Source: Oscillospiraceae bacterium UBA4632 (lineage in GTDB: Bacteria; Bacillota; Clostridia; Oscillospirales; Oscillospiraceae). From it: a stretch of DNA of 24,791 nucleotides. The translations under genes were made by a program, and so were the position numbers. How positions within the stretch are numbered: the stretch's first letter is position 1; every line of letters begins with the position of its first letter. Below, piece by piece: positions 1 to 6,812 of this stretch. The stretch spans positions 1 to 24,791 of the forward strand of contig DHMW01000042.1 of NCBI GenBank assembly GCA_002405995.1, given 5' to 3'. The notes beneath the pieces were generated by a model that saw only the letters and a list, made by a program, of their open reading frames with translations, did not search any database and was not told the origin of the DNA.

Positions 1-1922
1 CTGCGGCAGCCCCACGCGCGCAGCACGGGGAAGCGCTCGCCGCGCCGGTCGGTGAGCTCGGGCGCAGCGGCGCACGCGCCGTCCGCCGGGGCGGAAACAG
101 GGCGCTCATGAAAGTATCGACAGCCGAACGCGTTCGCATTCAGGCAGTTTTCCGTGATCATCAGGGGCAGACGGCCGTAGACGATGGCTTCGCAGGGAAT
201 GCACTTGCTCAAATCGCGGAGCTGCGCGTCGCGCAGCTCAAACGAGGCGCAGGCGCTGGAAAGCCCCTGTTCTTTCCAGAAAGCGAGCGCGGCGGAGTTG
301 CAGAGGTTCAGCGGCCAATCGCCGTGCAGCTTGCAGTCAAGCCCGCGCACGAGCGGCAGATGGCCGAGGTTGCCGATCGACACGCCGGCGGCGCCCTTCC
401 TGGCGGCGTCCTCGAGCAGCGCGCGGAGGACCGGCTCGTCCTGCGTGCGGCAGATGCGCGGCAGGACGGCGAAAAACTCGGTCCTGCCGAGATACGGCGC
501 AAGCTCGAGCTGCGGCAGCAGCTCGACAGGGATATATACCCGCGCGGGGGAAAGAGCAATGAGTTCCTCGCTCAGCTGCTCCGGGCTGTGGAGGGAGACA
601 GTCAAAAGCGGTTCATCCGCGCTGTTTTTGACCGTTTCCGGCGGGGTAAAGCTGAATGCGCGGCGCTCCGGTACGGCGGTGCGCTGCGCTTCCATCTGCG
701 CGAGCGCTTCGCGGCGCAGGGCGTTGAGCGCGCCCGCGCTGACGGCGAGGCCGCCGTCCAGCTCGATGCTGCAATGCTTCACCGAAAACGCCGTGCCGCC
801 GGTTTTTCTGAGGCGCGCTTCGACCTCCTCCGCGGCGATAGCGCGGCTGCGCGCCGCCTCGGGCACCGCGCCGGTGACGCTCACAGCATGACCGTCTGCG
901 TCTTTGACTGTCAAGCACATTGGTTTTTCAGCGCGGATAGCACAGGTAAATTCGAGCGGTACGAGCCGCGAATTTTCCTTTTCATAGCGCGCGCGGAGCT
1001 CGCTGAACCAGTCCTCGGGCCATCTTGCGTTTTCGGGGCGCGTGCCGAACATCTCGCGCCCGCGCACGCCGCGGTAGTACCCCTCGGTGAAGCCGCCGCG
1101 CGAGAAGGCGAGGGCAAGCTTTTTCTGCTCGTCCTTTGTCGGACCTCGATGTTCGCGCAGGAGACGCGCGTAAACTTCCGTCACGGCGGCGACGTACTCG
1201 GGCCGCTTCATGCGCCCCTCGATCTTCAGGCACGCGACGCCCATATCCTCCAGCTCGGGGACGAAGGGCGCGAGATTCGCGTCCTTCAGGCTCAGCGGAT
1301 GGCTGTCCGCCCTGCCGGAAAAGCCGTAGGGCAGGCGGCAGGGCTGGGCGCAGGCGCCGCGGTTGCCGCTGCGCCGCCCGATGACGGCGGACATTTCGCA
1401 CTGGCCGCTGTAGCACATGCACAGCGCGCCGTGGACGAATGCTTCAATCTCGATGGGGCTGAGAGCGCAAATTTCGGCGATCTCATCGCGTGAAAGCTCG
1501 CGCGCGAGCACCGCGCGCGTTATGCCGAGCCGGGCTGCTTCCTGGACGCCCGAGAGCGTGTGCAGGCTCATCTGCGTGGAGGCGTGCAGCGGCACGTCGG
1601 GGATGATTTTCCGGAGCGCTGCCAGAACGCCCCAGTCCTGCACCAGGATCGCGTCCACGCCGCTCTCCGACGCGGTGCGCGCGGTCTCTGCAAGCGCGGG
1701 AAGCTCACGGTCGGTGACGAGCGTGTTGAGCGTCAGGTAGACCTTCACGCCCCGTAAATGGCAATAGGAGACCGCCGCGCGGAATTCCTCGTCGGAGAAG
1801 TTCCTCGCGCTGCGGCGCGCGTTGAACGCGCCAAAGCCCATATATACGGCGTCCGCGCCGCTCTGCACGGCGGCGATGAGCGCCTCCTGCCCGCCGGCGG
1901 GCGCCAACAGCTCGGTGCTCAA
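1..1922 (-). CDS. U32 family peptidase / collagenase-like protein (partial, runs off the left edge)
   Basis: About 640 codons are present with no stop before the window edge, so the C-terminus is missing. The N-terminus reads MSTELLAPAGGQEALIAAVQ, the usual start of U32 proteins. The family signature lies around residues 150-190: a cysteine-rich stretch (GALCMCYSGQC, then RGACAQPCRLPY) expected to hold an iron-sulfur or metal site. KIEGRMK follows, then a longer second half that resembles the DUF3656-type region of large U32 proteins. Related proteins (E. coli RlhA and TrhP; B. subtilis YrrN/YrrO) act in hydroxylation of rRNA or tRNA, so an RNA-modification role is likelier than proteolysis; that is inferred from the family. 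The start is TTG and overlaps the zapA stop (TTGA), with no good ribosome site of its own, so translation is probably coupled to zapA. The family call is firm; the substrate is unknown. Confidence 0.88.
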   Translation of the reverse strand, partial: MSTELLAPAGGQEALIAAVQSGADAVYMGFGAFNARRSARNFSDEEFRAAVSYCHLRGVKVYLTLNTLVTDRELPALAETARTASESGVDAILVQDWGVLAALRKIIPDVPLHASTQMSLHTLSGVQEAARLGITRAVLARELSRDEIAEICALSPIEIEAFVHGALCMCYSGQCEMSAVIGRRSGNRGACAQPCRLPYGFSGRADSHPLSLKDANLAPFVPELEDMGVACLKIEGRMKRPEYVAAVTEVYARLLREHRGPTKDEQKKLALAFSRGGFTEGYYRGVRGREMFGTRPENARWPEDWFSELRARYEKENSRLVPLEFTCAIRAEKPMCLTVKDADGHAVSVTGAVPEAARSRAIAAEEVEARLRKTGGTAFSVKHCSIELDGGLAVSAGALNALRREALAQMEAQRTAVPERRAFSFTPPETVKNSADEPLLTVSLHSPEQLSEELIALSPARVYIPVELLPQLELAPYLGRTEFFAVLPRICRTQDEPVLRALLEDAARKGAAGVSIGNLGHLPLVRGLDCKLHGDWPLNLCNSAALAFWKEQGLSSACASFELRDAQLRDLSKCIPCEAIVYGRLPLMITENCLNANAFGCRYFHERPVSAPADGACAAAPELTDRRGERFPVLRAWGCR

Positions 1923-2236
1923 TTCTTGCGGTTTTGCAGCTTGAAGATCTCGCGCTTGAGCTCGCTGGCCTCGTTTTTCGCCTTGCTCGCCTCGTCAAGG
2001 TACTGCTTGAGCTGGCGGCGCAGCGCGTCGCCGGCCTCGCGCTCCTTGAAAAGCTCGTCGGCGATGTTCGCGGCGGTCAGCACGGCGGCATCGCTGCGGC
2101 CGACCTTGGCGGACTCGAGCAGCGCGGTCATTTTTTCGTTGACGTAGGAGCCGACCTTCTGCATATAGGAGGGCGCCTCCTCGGCGACAAAGGTATAATC
2201 CTCGCCGCAGATGGTGACGGTGATGCGGTTTTCCAT
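1919..2236 (-). CDS. zapA: Cell division protein ZapA
   Basis: This 105-residue protein begins MENRITVTICGEDYTFVAEE, the beta-strand start typical of ZapA, and ends in a long charged coiled coil (about residues 60-105, DELFKEREAGDALRRQLKQY and onward). The length matches Firmicutes ZapA. ZapA binds and cross-links FtsZ filaments at midcell. The start was set at the ATG preceded by AAAGGAG at good spacing; a longer reading frame upstream has no such site. Its stop overlaps the TTG start of the U32 peptidase, so the two form an operon. A sigma-A promoter lies about 70 bases upstream. Confidence 0.9.
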   Translation of the reverse strand: MENRITVTICGEDYTFVAEEAPSYMQKVGSYVNEKMTALLESAKVGRSDAAVLTAANIADELFKEREAGDALRRQLKQYLDEASKAKNEASELKREIFKLQNRKN

Positions 2237-2303
2237 GATCTGTGCGCTCCTTTCGGCTGTGGGGTGGCACAAAGGGGCGATCTCCACCCAATGATTCAGG
2301 ATA

Positions 2304-2332
2304 AGTATAACACGTCCGGCATTTTGTGAAAA
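2304..2332 (-). promoter_or_regulatory. Sigma-A promoter for zapA-U32 operon
   Basis: On the minus strand TTTTCA, a 17-base spacer and TATACT are visible, placing transcription start about 60 bases before the zapA ATG. It lies back to back with the promoter of the DnaD-like gene. Assigned by eye from consensus. Confidence 0.6.
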
Positions 2333-2354
2333 GGGGGATGCGGAAAAATTCATA

Positions 2355-2383
2355 TTTACGAAACAGAAAAAATCATGTAGAAT
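2355..2383 (+). promoter_or_regulatory. Sigma-A promoter for the dnaD-like/loader operon
   Basis: TTTACG, a 17-base spacer and TAGAAT precede the start codon at 2418 by about 35 bases. GGAGGG at 2410-2415 serves as the ribosome site. Its AT-rich setting stands out from the surrounding GC-rich coding DNA. Confidence 0.6.
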
Positions 2384-2417
2384 AAGATGATATTTTGCCG
2401 GAAGGGGGCGGAGGGAC

Positions 2418-3350
2418 ATGGCAGGCTACGTGCTGCACCTGCGCGAGGAAGAGAATATCACGATCTCCGCTCCTGTGGTGCGGCGGCTGATCGGCGGCGG
2501 CAGCGGCGACGCGGCGCTGCTGTATCTCGCCATCGTGCGCGCACACGGCGCGCTCTCGCCGGAGAAGCTGGCGCAGGAGCTGAAATGGGACATGGCGCGC
2601 GTTCGCGCGGCGGAGCAGGCGCTCGGCGCGATGGGGCTGGTCGCCGCGGCGGAGGAAAAAGAGGCGGGGCGCTCCGCGCCGGACGTGCCTCGTCCGCCGC
2701 AGGAGCCGCCGGAGTACTCGCGCGAGGACATCGCGCGCAGGCTGGAGAGCGACGGGCGGTTTGCGGGGCTGCTGCGCGAGGTCGAGCGCAGGCTCGGGCC
2801 GCTGTCCACGCCGTCGGTGAAGAAGCTGCTGGGGCTTTACGAGGAGCTTGGGCTGCCGGCGGACGTGGTGTACACGCTGGTGAGCTACTGCATCGCAAAA
2901 AAGGAGCAGCAGCTGGGCGCGGGGCACCTGCCGGTGATGCGCGAGATCGAAAAGGAAGGCTACGCCTGGGCGCGAAGAGAGATCTTCACTGTGGAGAAGG
3001 CGAACGAATACATGAAGCGCGAGCAGGCGCTGCGCGGCAGATACCCCGAGTACATGGCGGCCCTGCAGCTGGGCGGGCGCGCCGCCTCGCCGGGGGAGGA
3101 GAAGTACCTTTCGGCATGGGCGGAGATGGGCTTTCCGAGCGAAACGGTGGCGGAGGCGTATGACCGCACGGTGCTCAAGTGCCACGAGTTCCGCTGGGCC
3201 TACTGCAACGGCATCCTGAAGCGCTGGCATGAGAAGGGGCTGCACACGCCCGCCGAGGTCAGGGCGGAGAACGCCGGGCAGCAGGGCAGGCCCGGCGGGA
3301 ACGCGGCCGGCAGCGGGAACGCCTGGATGAAGGAATATCTGAAGCGATAA
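2418..3350 (+). CDS. DnaD-domain replication initiation protein
   Basis: This 310-residue protein has an N-terminal winged-helix-like region (about 1-75), a proline/glutamate linker (about 80-100) and two DnaD/DnaB C-terminal type helical modules (about 100-175 and 205-285). The second ends in the diagnostic stretch EFRWAYCNGILKRWHEKGLH, equivalent to the YxxxI-type motif that binds single-stranded DNA in B. subtilis DnaD. Family members help open DNA and recruit the replicative helicase. The next gene, 20 bases downstream, is an AAA+ helicase loader of the DnaI/DnaC type, which supports a joint role in helicase loading. The Gly/Asn-rich C-terminal tail (about 285-302) is likely disordered. 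I do not assign the symbol because several paralogous DnaD-domain proteins exist in Clostridia. Confidence 0.85.
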   Translation: MAGYVLHLREEENITISAPVVRRLIGGGSGDAALLYLAIVRAHGALSPEKLAQELKWDMARVRAAEQALGAMGLVAAAEEKEAGRSAPDVPRPPQEPPEYSREDIARRLESDGRFAGLLREVERRLGPLSTPSVKKLLGLYEELGLPADVVYTLVSYCIAKKEQQLGAGHLPVMREIEKEGYAWARREIFTVEKANEYMKREQALRGRYPEYMAALQLGGRAASPGEEKYLSAWAEMGFPSETVAEAYDRTVLKCHEFRWAYCNGILKRWHEKGLHTPAEVRAENAGQQGRPGGNAAGSGNAWMKEYLKR

Positions 3351-3369
3351 GAGGAAAGGTGGGAGCGGG

Positions 3370-4356
3370 ATGTCCTACGACGGCAGGATCATGCGCCGGG
3401 CGCTGGCGCGCTATGACGAGGATAAGCAGCGCCGCGCGGAGAGCTTCCGCGCGCGGCAGCGCGCGGTGTATCAGCGCTGCCCGCGCATCGGGGAGATCGA
3501 GCGCGAGCTGTCATGCACGATGGGAAAGATCATCGCCTCGGGGCTGCGGCGCGGCACGGACCCGCGCCCGGCGATCGAGGCGCTGCGCGAGGAGAATCTC
3601 CGCCTGCAGGGCGAGCGCGCGCAGCTGCTGGCACAGATGGGCTATCCGGCGGACTATCTGGAGGAGAAGCCCGCCTGCCCGCACTGCGGCGACACGGGCT
3701 TCCGCGGCAGCGAGGTGTGCGCGTGCCTGCGCGATTACTATGCCCGCGAGCAGAACCGCGAGCTTTCGGGGCTGCTGGATCTTGGCACGCAGAGCTTCGA
3801 GACCTTTGACTTTGACTGCTACTCGTCCGTGCCGGACGGTGAGCTGGGCGTTTCGCCGCGGGAGAATATGGAGCGCGTGTATGATATCTGCCAGGACTAC
3901 GCCCATGAGTTTTCGCCGAAAAGCGGCAATCTGCTGCTCTCGGGCGGGACGGGGCTCGGCAAGACGTTCCTGTCGGCCTCCATCGCGCGCGTGGTGAGCG
4001 GGAGCGGGCACAGCGTGGTCTACGACACGGCGGGGCACATCTTCTCCCGCTTCGAGGCGCAGAAGTTCGGGCGCGAGGAAGGCGGCGAGGCGGACGGCGA
4101 CGTGGAGCGCGCGCTCAGGTGCGACCTGCTGATCCTGGACGATCTGGGCACGGAGCTGGCGACGAGCTTCGTCCAGAGCGCGATGTACCAGCTGGTCAAC
4201 ACGCGGCTCATCACCGGGAAAAAGACCGTGATCTCCACGAATCTCAGCCCTGCCGAGCTGGGGCGGCGCTACGGCGCGCCGGTGCTCTCGCGCCTGCAGG
4301 GCGAGTACCAGCTGCTGCTCTTTTTCGGGGAGGATATCCGCCGCAGGCGCAGATAA
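3370..4356 (+). CDS. DnaI/DnaC-like AAA+ helicase loader ATPase
   Basis: The protein has 328 residues. After a basic N-terminal helical part there is a zinc-ribbon-like cluster (C103, C106, C117, C119; CPHCGDTG then CAC), which in this family contacts the helicase. The AAA+ core follows: Walker A GGTGLGKT (192-199), Walker B LLILDDLG (253-260), a sensor-1 STN (289-291) and a likely arginine-finger region (SRL, 307-309). It probably loads DnaB-type helicase together with the DnaD-like protein encoded just upstream. The start at 3370 follows a purine-rich stretch (GGTGGGAGCGGG). A strong terminator follows the stop, so this is the last gene of a two-gene operon. The main alternative is an IstB-like transposon ATPase, disfavoured by the DnaD neighbour and the cysteine cluster. 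Confidence 0.85.
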   Translation: MSYDGRIMRRALARYDEDKQRRAESFRARQRAVYQRCPRIGEIERELSCTMGKIIASGLRRGTDPRPAIEALREENLRLQGERAQLLAQMGYPADYLEEKPACPHCGDTGFRGSEVCACLRDYYAREQNRELSGLLDLGTQSFETFDFDCYSSVPDGELGVSPRENMERVYDICQDYAHEFSPKSGNLLLSGGTGLGKTFLSASIARVVSGSGHSVVYDTAGHIFSRFEAQKFGREEGGEADGDVERALRCDLLILDDLGTELATSFVQSAMYQLVNTRLITGKKTVISTNLSPAELGRRYGAPVLSRLQGEYQLLLFFGEDIRRRRR

Positions 4357-4367
4357 GAAGCAAAAAG

Positions 4368-4405
4368 AGGAGGGTCTCCGCGCGGCGGAGGCCCTTCTTT
4401 TTACT
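4368..4405 (+). terminator. Rho-independent terminator after the helicase-loader operon
   Basis: A stem of about 13 pairs (4368-4380 with 4386-4398, including G-U pairs) and a five-base loop are followed by a T-rich tract. It separates the replication genes from the ATP synthase locus. Confidence 0.8.
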
Positions 4406-4420
4406 TTTTTCAAAAAGCAC

Positions 4421-4449
4421 TTGCAATTTTGGAATAGAGCTGGTATAAA
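4421..4449 (+). promoter_or_regulatory. Promoter P1 for the upstream c-subunit gene
   Basis: TTGCAA, 17 bases and TATAAA, with an upstream TGG forming an extended -10 element. It lies about 50 bases before the start codon at 4501. Its layout is almost the same as P2 at 4980-5008. Confidence 0.7.
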
Positions 4450-4500
4450 TTTTTTATAAAGATTTCGCAAAGAAACTGCGCAATGGTGTTAAGGAATGAT

Positions 4501-4863
4501 ATGATGAAAAAAATCTGGATGATCCTGACGGCGCTGACGCTCCTGTGCCTGCTCAGCGTGCCCGCGCTGGCGGCTGGCGAGGCGGCGGACGCGCCGCAGG
4601 CCGCTGTGACGGCGGAGGACGACGAGGAAAAGGGCGGCGTGACAGCGCAGAAGGCGTGGACTGTGGCGATCCTGATCGGCGTGGCGTGCGTGGGCGGCGC
4701 GCTCGGCATGGCGCGCGCGATCTCGAAGGCGACGGACAATATCGCCGAGCAGCCCGAGGCGGCGAACCAGATCCGGACCTCGATGATGATGGGCCTTGTG
4801 TTTATCGAAACGGTCATCATCTATGCGCTGATCGTGGCGATCCTGATCATCTTCGTGCTGTGA
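4501..4863 (+). CDS. atpE: ATP synthase F0 subunit c, upstream paralogue with signal peptide (c1)
   Basis: This 120-residue protein has a signal peptide (basic MMKK, hydrophobic core, then SVPALA with predicted cleavage after residue 24). An acidic, probably extracytoplasmic stretch follows (TAEDDEE, 38-43), then the two-helix c-subunit hairpin. Helix 1 covers about 50-80 and helix 2 about 94-120; the ion-binding carboxylate is E103 in FIETVIIY. The cytoplasmic loop reads AEQPEA, so the usual arginine of RQP is a glutamate (E83), and helix 1 carries an extra arginine (R72). AAGGA at 4491 supports a start at 4501 or 4504. It has its own promoter and a following hairpin, so it may be expressed separately from the main operon. 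It could be an active ring component or a specialised paralogue; the sequence does not decide. Confidence 0.88.
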   Translation: MMKKIWMILTALTLLCLLSVPALAAGEAADAPQAAVTAEDDEEKGGVTAQKAWTVAILIGVACVGGALGMARAISKATDNIAEQPEAANQIRTSMMMGLVFIETVIIYALIVAILIIFVL

Positions 4864-4889
4864 GGCGCAGCAAAAACATGAAAATTGCG

Positions 4890-4928
4890 GCGGCAGGGGA
4901 GCGGTGCGCCCTCCTGCCGCGTTCTATT
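4890..4928 (+). terminator. Probable terminator or attenuator after the upstream c-subunit gene
   Basis: An eight-pair GC-rich stem (4890-4897 with 4913-4920), possibly extended by two pairs, is followed by a moderately T-rich run (GTTCTATTTG). Termination may be partial because the T tract is weak. Confidence 0.55.
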
Positions 4929-4979
4929 TGCCGCGGGCGTTAAGAAAACGAAAATAAAGCCGGCAGGCGCCGGGGGCGC

Positions 4980-5008
4980 TTGCATTCCTTATGGCAAAGT
5001 GGTATAAA
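4980..5008 (+). promoter_or_regulatory. Promoter P2 for the main ATP synthase operon
   Basis: TTGCAT, 17 bases and TATAAA, with TGG before the -10 element, match P1 in spacing and in both core hexamers (the common strings are CTTGCA and TGGTATAAAT). It lies about 50 bases before the GTG start of atpB. Confidence 0.7.
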
Positions 5009-5057
5009 TAGGGCTTGGTAAAAAACGGAGCTGTGACAGAAAGGGAGGTAGAGGAGC

Positions 5058-5909
5058 GTGGAGAAGAAAAAGCGGACACGGCAGCTGCTGGTGTTCGCCG
5101 CCGCTGTGATCGCGCTGCTGATCCTTGCGATGCTCGCGCCGTCCCCGGGCGAGGAGGAATCCATTCAGGAGATCATGCGCGACGCGGTGCTGCACGAGCA
5201 CCTGAAGGTCAGCCTCTTCGGGCTGATCGACGTGAACCCGGGGCTGATCTCAGCCTATACAGTGACGGGGATCCTGATCGTGCTGGCGCTGCTGTGCCGG
5301 ATCTTCGTGATCCCGAGGTTCACCGTTGTGCCGGGGAAGATACAGCTGCTGCTCGAGCAGCTGGTGGGGCTTTTTGACGGGCTTGCCGAGGGCAGCAGCC
5401 CGCACCGCAGCAAATTCCTCAGCGCCTACATATTCACCGCCGGCGTTTACATCTTTTCCAGCACGCTTTTCGAGCTGCTGGGCGTGCAGGCGGTGACGAC
5501 GTCGGGGCTGTCCGTGAGCCTGCCGGCGCCGCTGGCCGATATCAACGGCGCGATCGCCATGGGCGTGATGAGCTACGGCGTGATCCTCTTCGGCGGGCTG
5601 ATCGCCGCGGGCGTGCCGGGCATGCTGCACGCGCTGAAGGATTTCTCGCTGCCGATCTCCATGAGCTTCCGCCTCTTCGGCGCGCTGCTTTCCGGCGCGC
5701 TGGTGACGGAGCTGGTGTATTACTACACGGCGCTGTCGGTCGTGCTGCCGGTGGTCGTGGGCGTGCTGTTCACGCTGCTGCACGCGCTGATCCAGGCGTA
5801 TGTCCTGACGATGCTGGTATCGACCTTCTACGGCGAGTCCACCGAAAAGCACGAGAAAAAGCCCAAGACCGCAAGAACAAAAAAAGCCCGCAGCGAAACG
5901 GCTGCCTGA
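5058..5909 (+). CDS. atpB: ATP synthase F0 subunit a
   Basis: This 283-residue protein has about five or six membrane segments. The essential stator arginine is R205 in SMSFRLFGALLSG; the asparagine common after RLFG is an alanine here. The last helix contains HALIQAYVLTML (about 242-253), the other conserved half-channel segment. Subunit a carries ions to and from the c-ring. The start is GTG, chosen for the GGGAGG and GAGGAG sequences just before it. The basic C-terminal tail (about 262-283, Lys/Arg rich) is longer than usual and should be cytoplasmic. It is the first gene of the main operon; no atpI-like gene precedes it. Confidence 0.95.
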   Translation: MEKKKRTRQLLVFAAAVIALLILAMLAPSPGEEESIQEIMRDAVLHEHLKVSLFGLIDVNPGLISAYTVTGILIVLALLCRIFVIPRFTVVPGKIQLLLEQLVGLFDGLAEGSSPHRSKFLSAYIFTAGVYIFSSTLFELLGVQAVTTSGLSVSLPAPLADINGAIAMGVMSYGVILFGGLIAAGVPGMLHALKDFSLPISMSFRLFGALLSGALVTELVYYYTALSVVLPVVVGVLFTLLHALIQAYVLTMLVSTFYGESTEKHEKKPKTARTKKARSETAA

Positions 5910-5927
5910 GAAATGAGGTATACTGCC

Positions 5928-6293
5928 ATGAAAATGATGAAAAAGCTTTCCGCGCTCTGCGCGCTGCTGATCGTGATCCTTGCGCTGTCCGTCCCGGCGC
6001 TCGCCGCGGGCGAGGCGGAGATGCCTGACGCGCAGGCTGCCGTGACCCAGGGCAGCAACGGAAACGACGTGACCGCCAGCAAGGCGATGGCGTCCGGCGT
6101 GATGATCGGCGTGGCGTGCCTCGGCGGCGCGCTCGCCATGGGCATCGCCGTGGGCAGGGCGACCGAGGCGATCGCCCGCCAGCCGGAGGCGGCGGGCCCC
6201 ATCCGCACGGCGATGATGATGGGCCTTGTGTTTATCGAAACGGTCATCATCTACGCGCTGATCGTTGCGATCCTGATCATCTTTGTCCTCTGA
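5928..6293 (+). CDS. atpE: ATP synthase F0 subunit c with signal peptide (c2, operon copy)
   Basis: This 121-residue protein has a signal peptide (MKMMKK, hydrophobic core, SVPALA, predicted cleavage after residue 26). A roughly 25-residue extracytoplasmic extension follows, then the c hairpin with the normal loop ARQPEA (R84) and carboxylate E104 in FIETVIIY. Small residues replace several glycines of the helix-1 GxGxG motif. The position of the sodium-ligand glutamine of Ilyobacter-type c subunits is a methionine, so a full sodium signature is absent, although a threonine follows the carboxylate. ATGAGG at 5914-5918 sets the start at 5928. It occupies the normal place between atpB and atpF. 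Its last 80 bases before the stop differ from the upstream copy at only five silent sites. Confidence 0.92.
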   Translation: MKMMKKLSALCALLIVILALSVPALAAGEAEMPDAQAAVTQGSNGNDVTASKAMASGVMIGVACLGGALAMGIAVGRATEAIARQPEAAGPIRTAMMMGLVFIETVIIYALIVAILIIFVL

Positions 6294-6326
6294 TGACGAA
6301 CACCACCCCGGAAGGAGGCGACGGAT

Positions 6327-6812
6327 ATGCCGCTTAACATCAATATTCAGCAGATCCTGCTGCACGCGGTGAACTTTGTGATCCTGTTCGGCGCGCTGTA
6401 CTTTCTGCTCTATAAGCCCGTAAAGGACTATATGAACGCGCGCAGGGCGCAGTATGAAAAGATGGACGAGGACGCGAAGGCGGCGCTCAAGCAGGCGGAG
6501 CAGACAAAGGCGGACTATGAAGCCCAGCTGAAAAACGCCGGGGAAGAGATCGCCGCGCGCCGCAGGGCGGCGGACGAGGCGATGCAGCGCGAGGCGGACG
6601 AGCACCGCGCGCAGGCGCAGGCGCAGGCGGACGAGATCGTGGCAAAGGCGCGCGCCGCCGCCGCGAGCGAGCGCGAGCGCGTGCTGGCGCAGGCGAAGGG
6701 CGAGGTGTCCGAGCTGGTGAGCGCCGCGGCGGGAAAGCTGGTGCTTTCCAGCACGTCGGACGCTTATGAGCAGTTTCTGGACACGGCGGAGGAGCGCGGA
6801 GACAATGGCTGA
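6327..6812 (+). CDS. atpF: ATP synthase F0 subunit b
   Basis: This 161-residue protein has an N-terminal membrane helix (about 12-30, HAVNFVILFGALYFLLYKPV) followed by a long alanine- and charge-rich helix (about 35-140), the peripheral-stalk rod. AAGGAGG precedes the ATG. The C-terminus (about 127-161, VSELVSAAAGKL through DAYEQFL) looks complete, so this is not a b-delta fusion. Its stop overlaps the start of the next gene by eight bases, leaving no room for a separate delta gene. Confidence 0.93.
   Translation: MPLNINIQQILLHAVNFVILFGALYFLLYKPVKDYMNARRAQYEKMDEDAKAALKQAEQTKADYEAQLKNAGEEIAARRRAADEAMQREADEHRAQAQAQADEIVAKARAAAASERERVLAQAKGEVSELVSAAAGKLVLSSTSDAYEQFLDTAEERGDNG

Noticed and set aside
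108..1493. Long plus-strand frame of 461 codons
   Set aside because: It is antisense to the U32 peptidase, whose family motifs are unmistakable; high GC keeps opposite frames open.
6766..6804. Upstream ATG giving a 594-residue alpha protein
   Set aside because: The extra 13 residues lie wholly inside atpF and have no ribosome site; the ATG at 6805 has CGGAG at good spacing.
6294..6810. Hidden or frameshifted delta-subunit N-terminal domain near atpF
   Set aside because: I read all three plus frames. atpF is intact to its normal end and nothing resembling the delta helical bundle is present.
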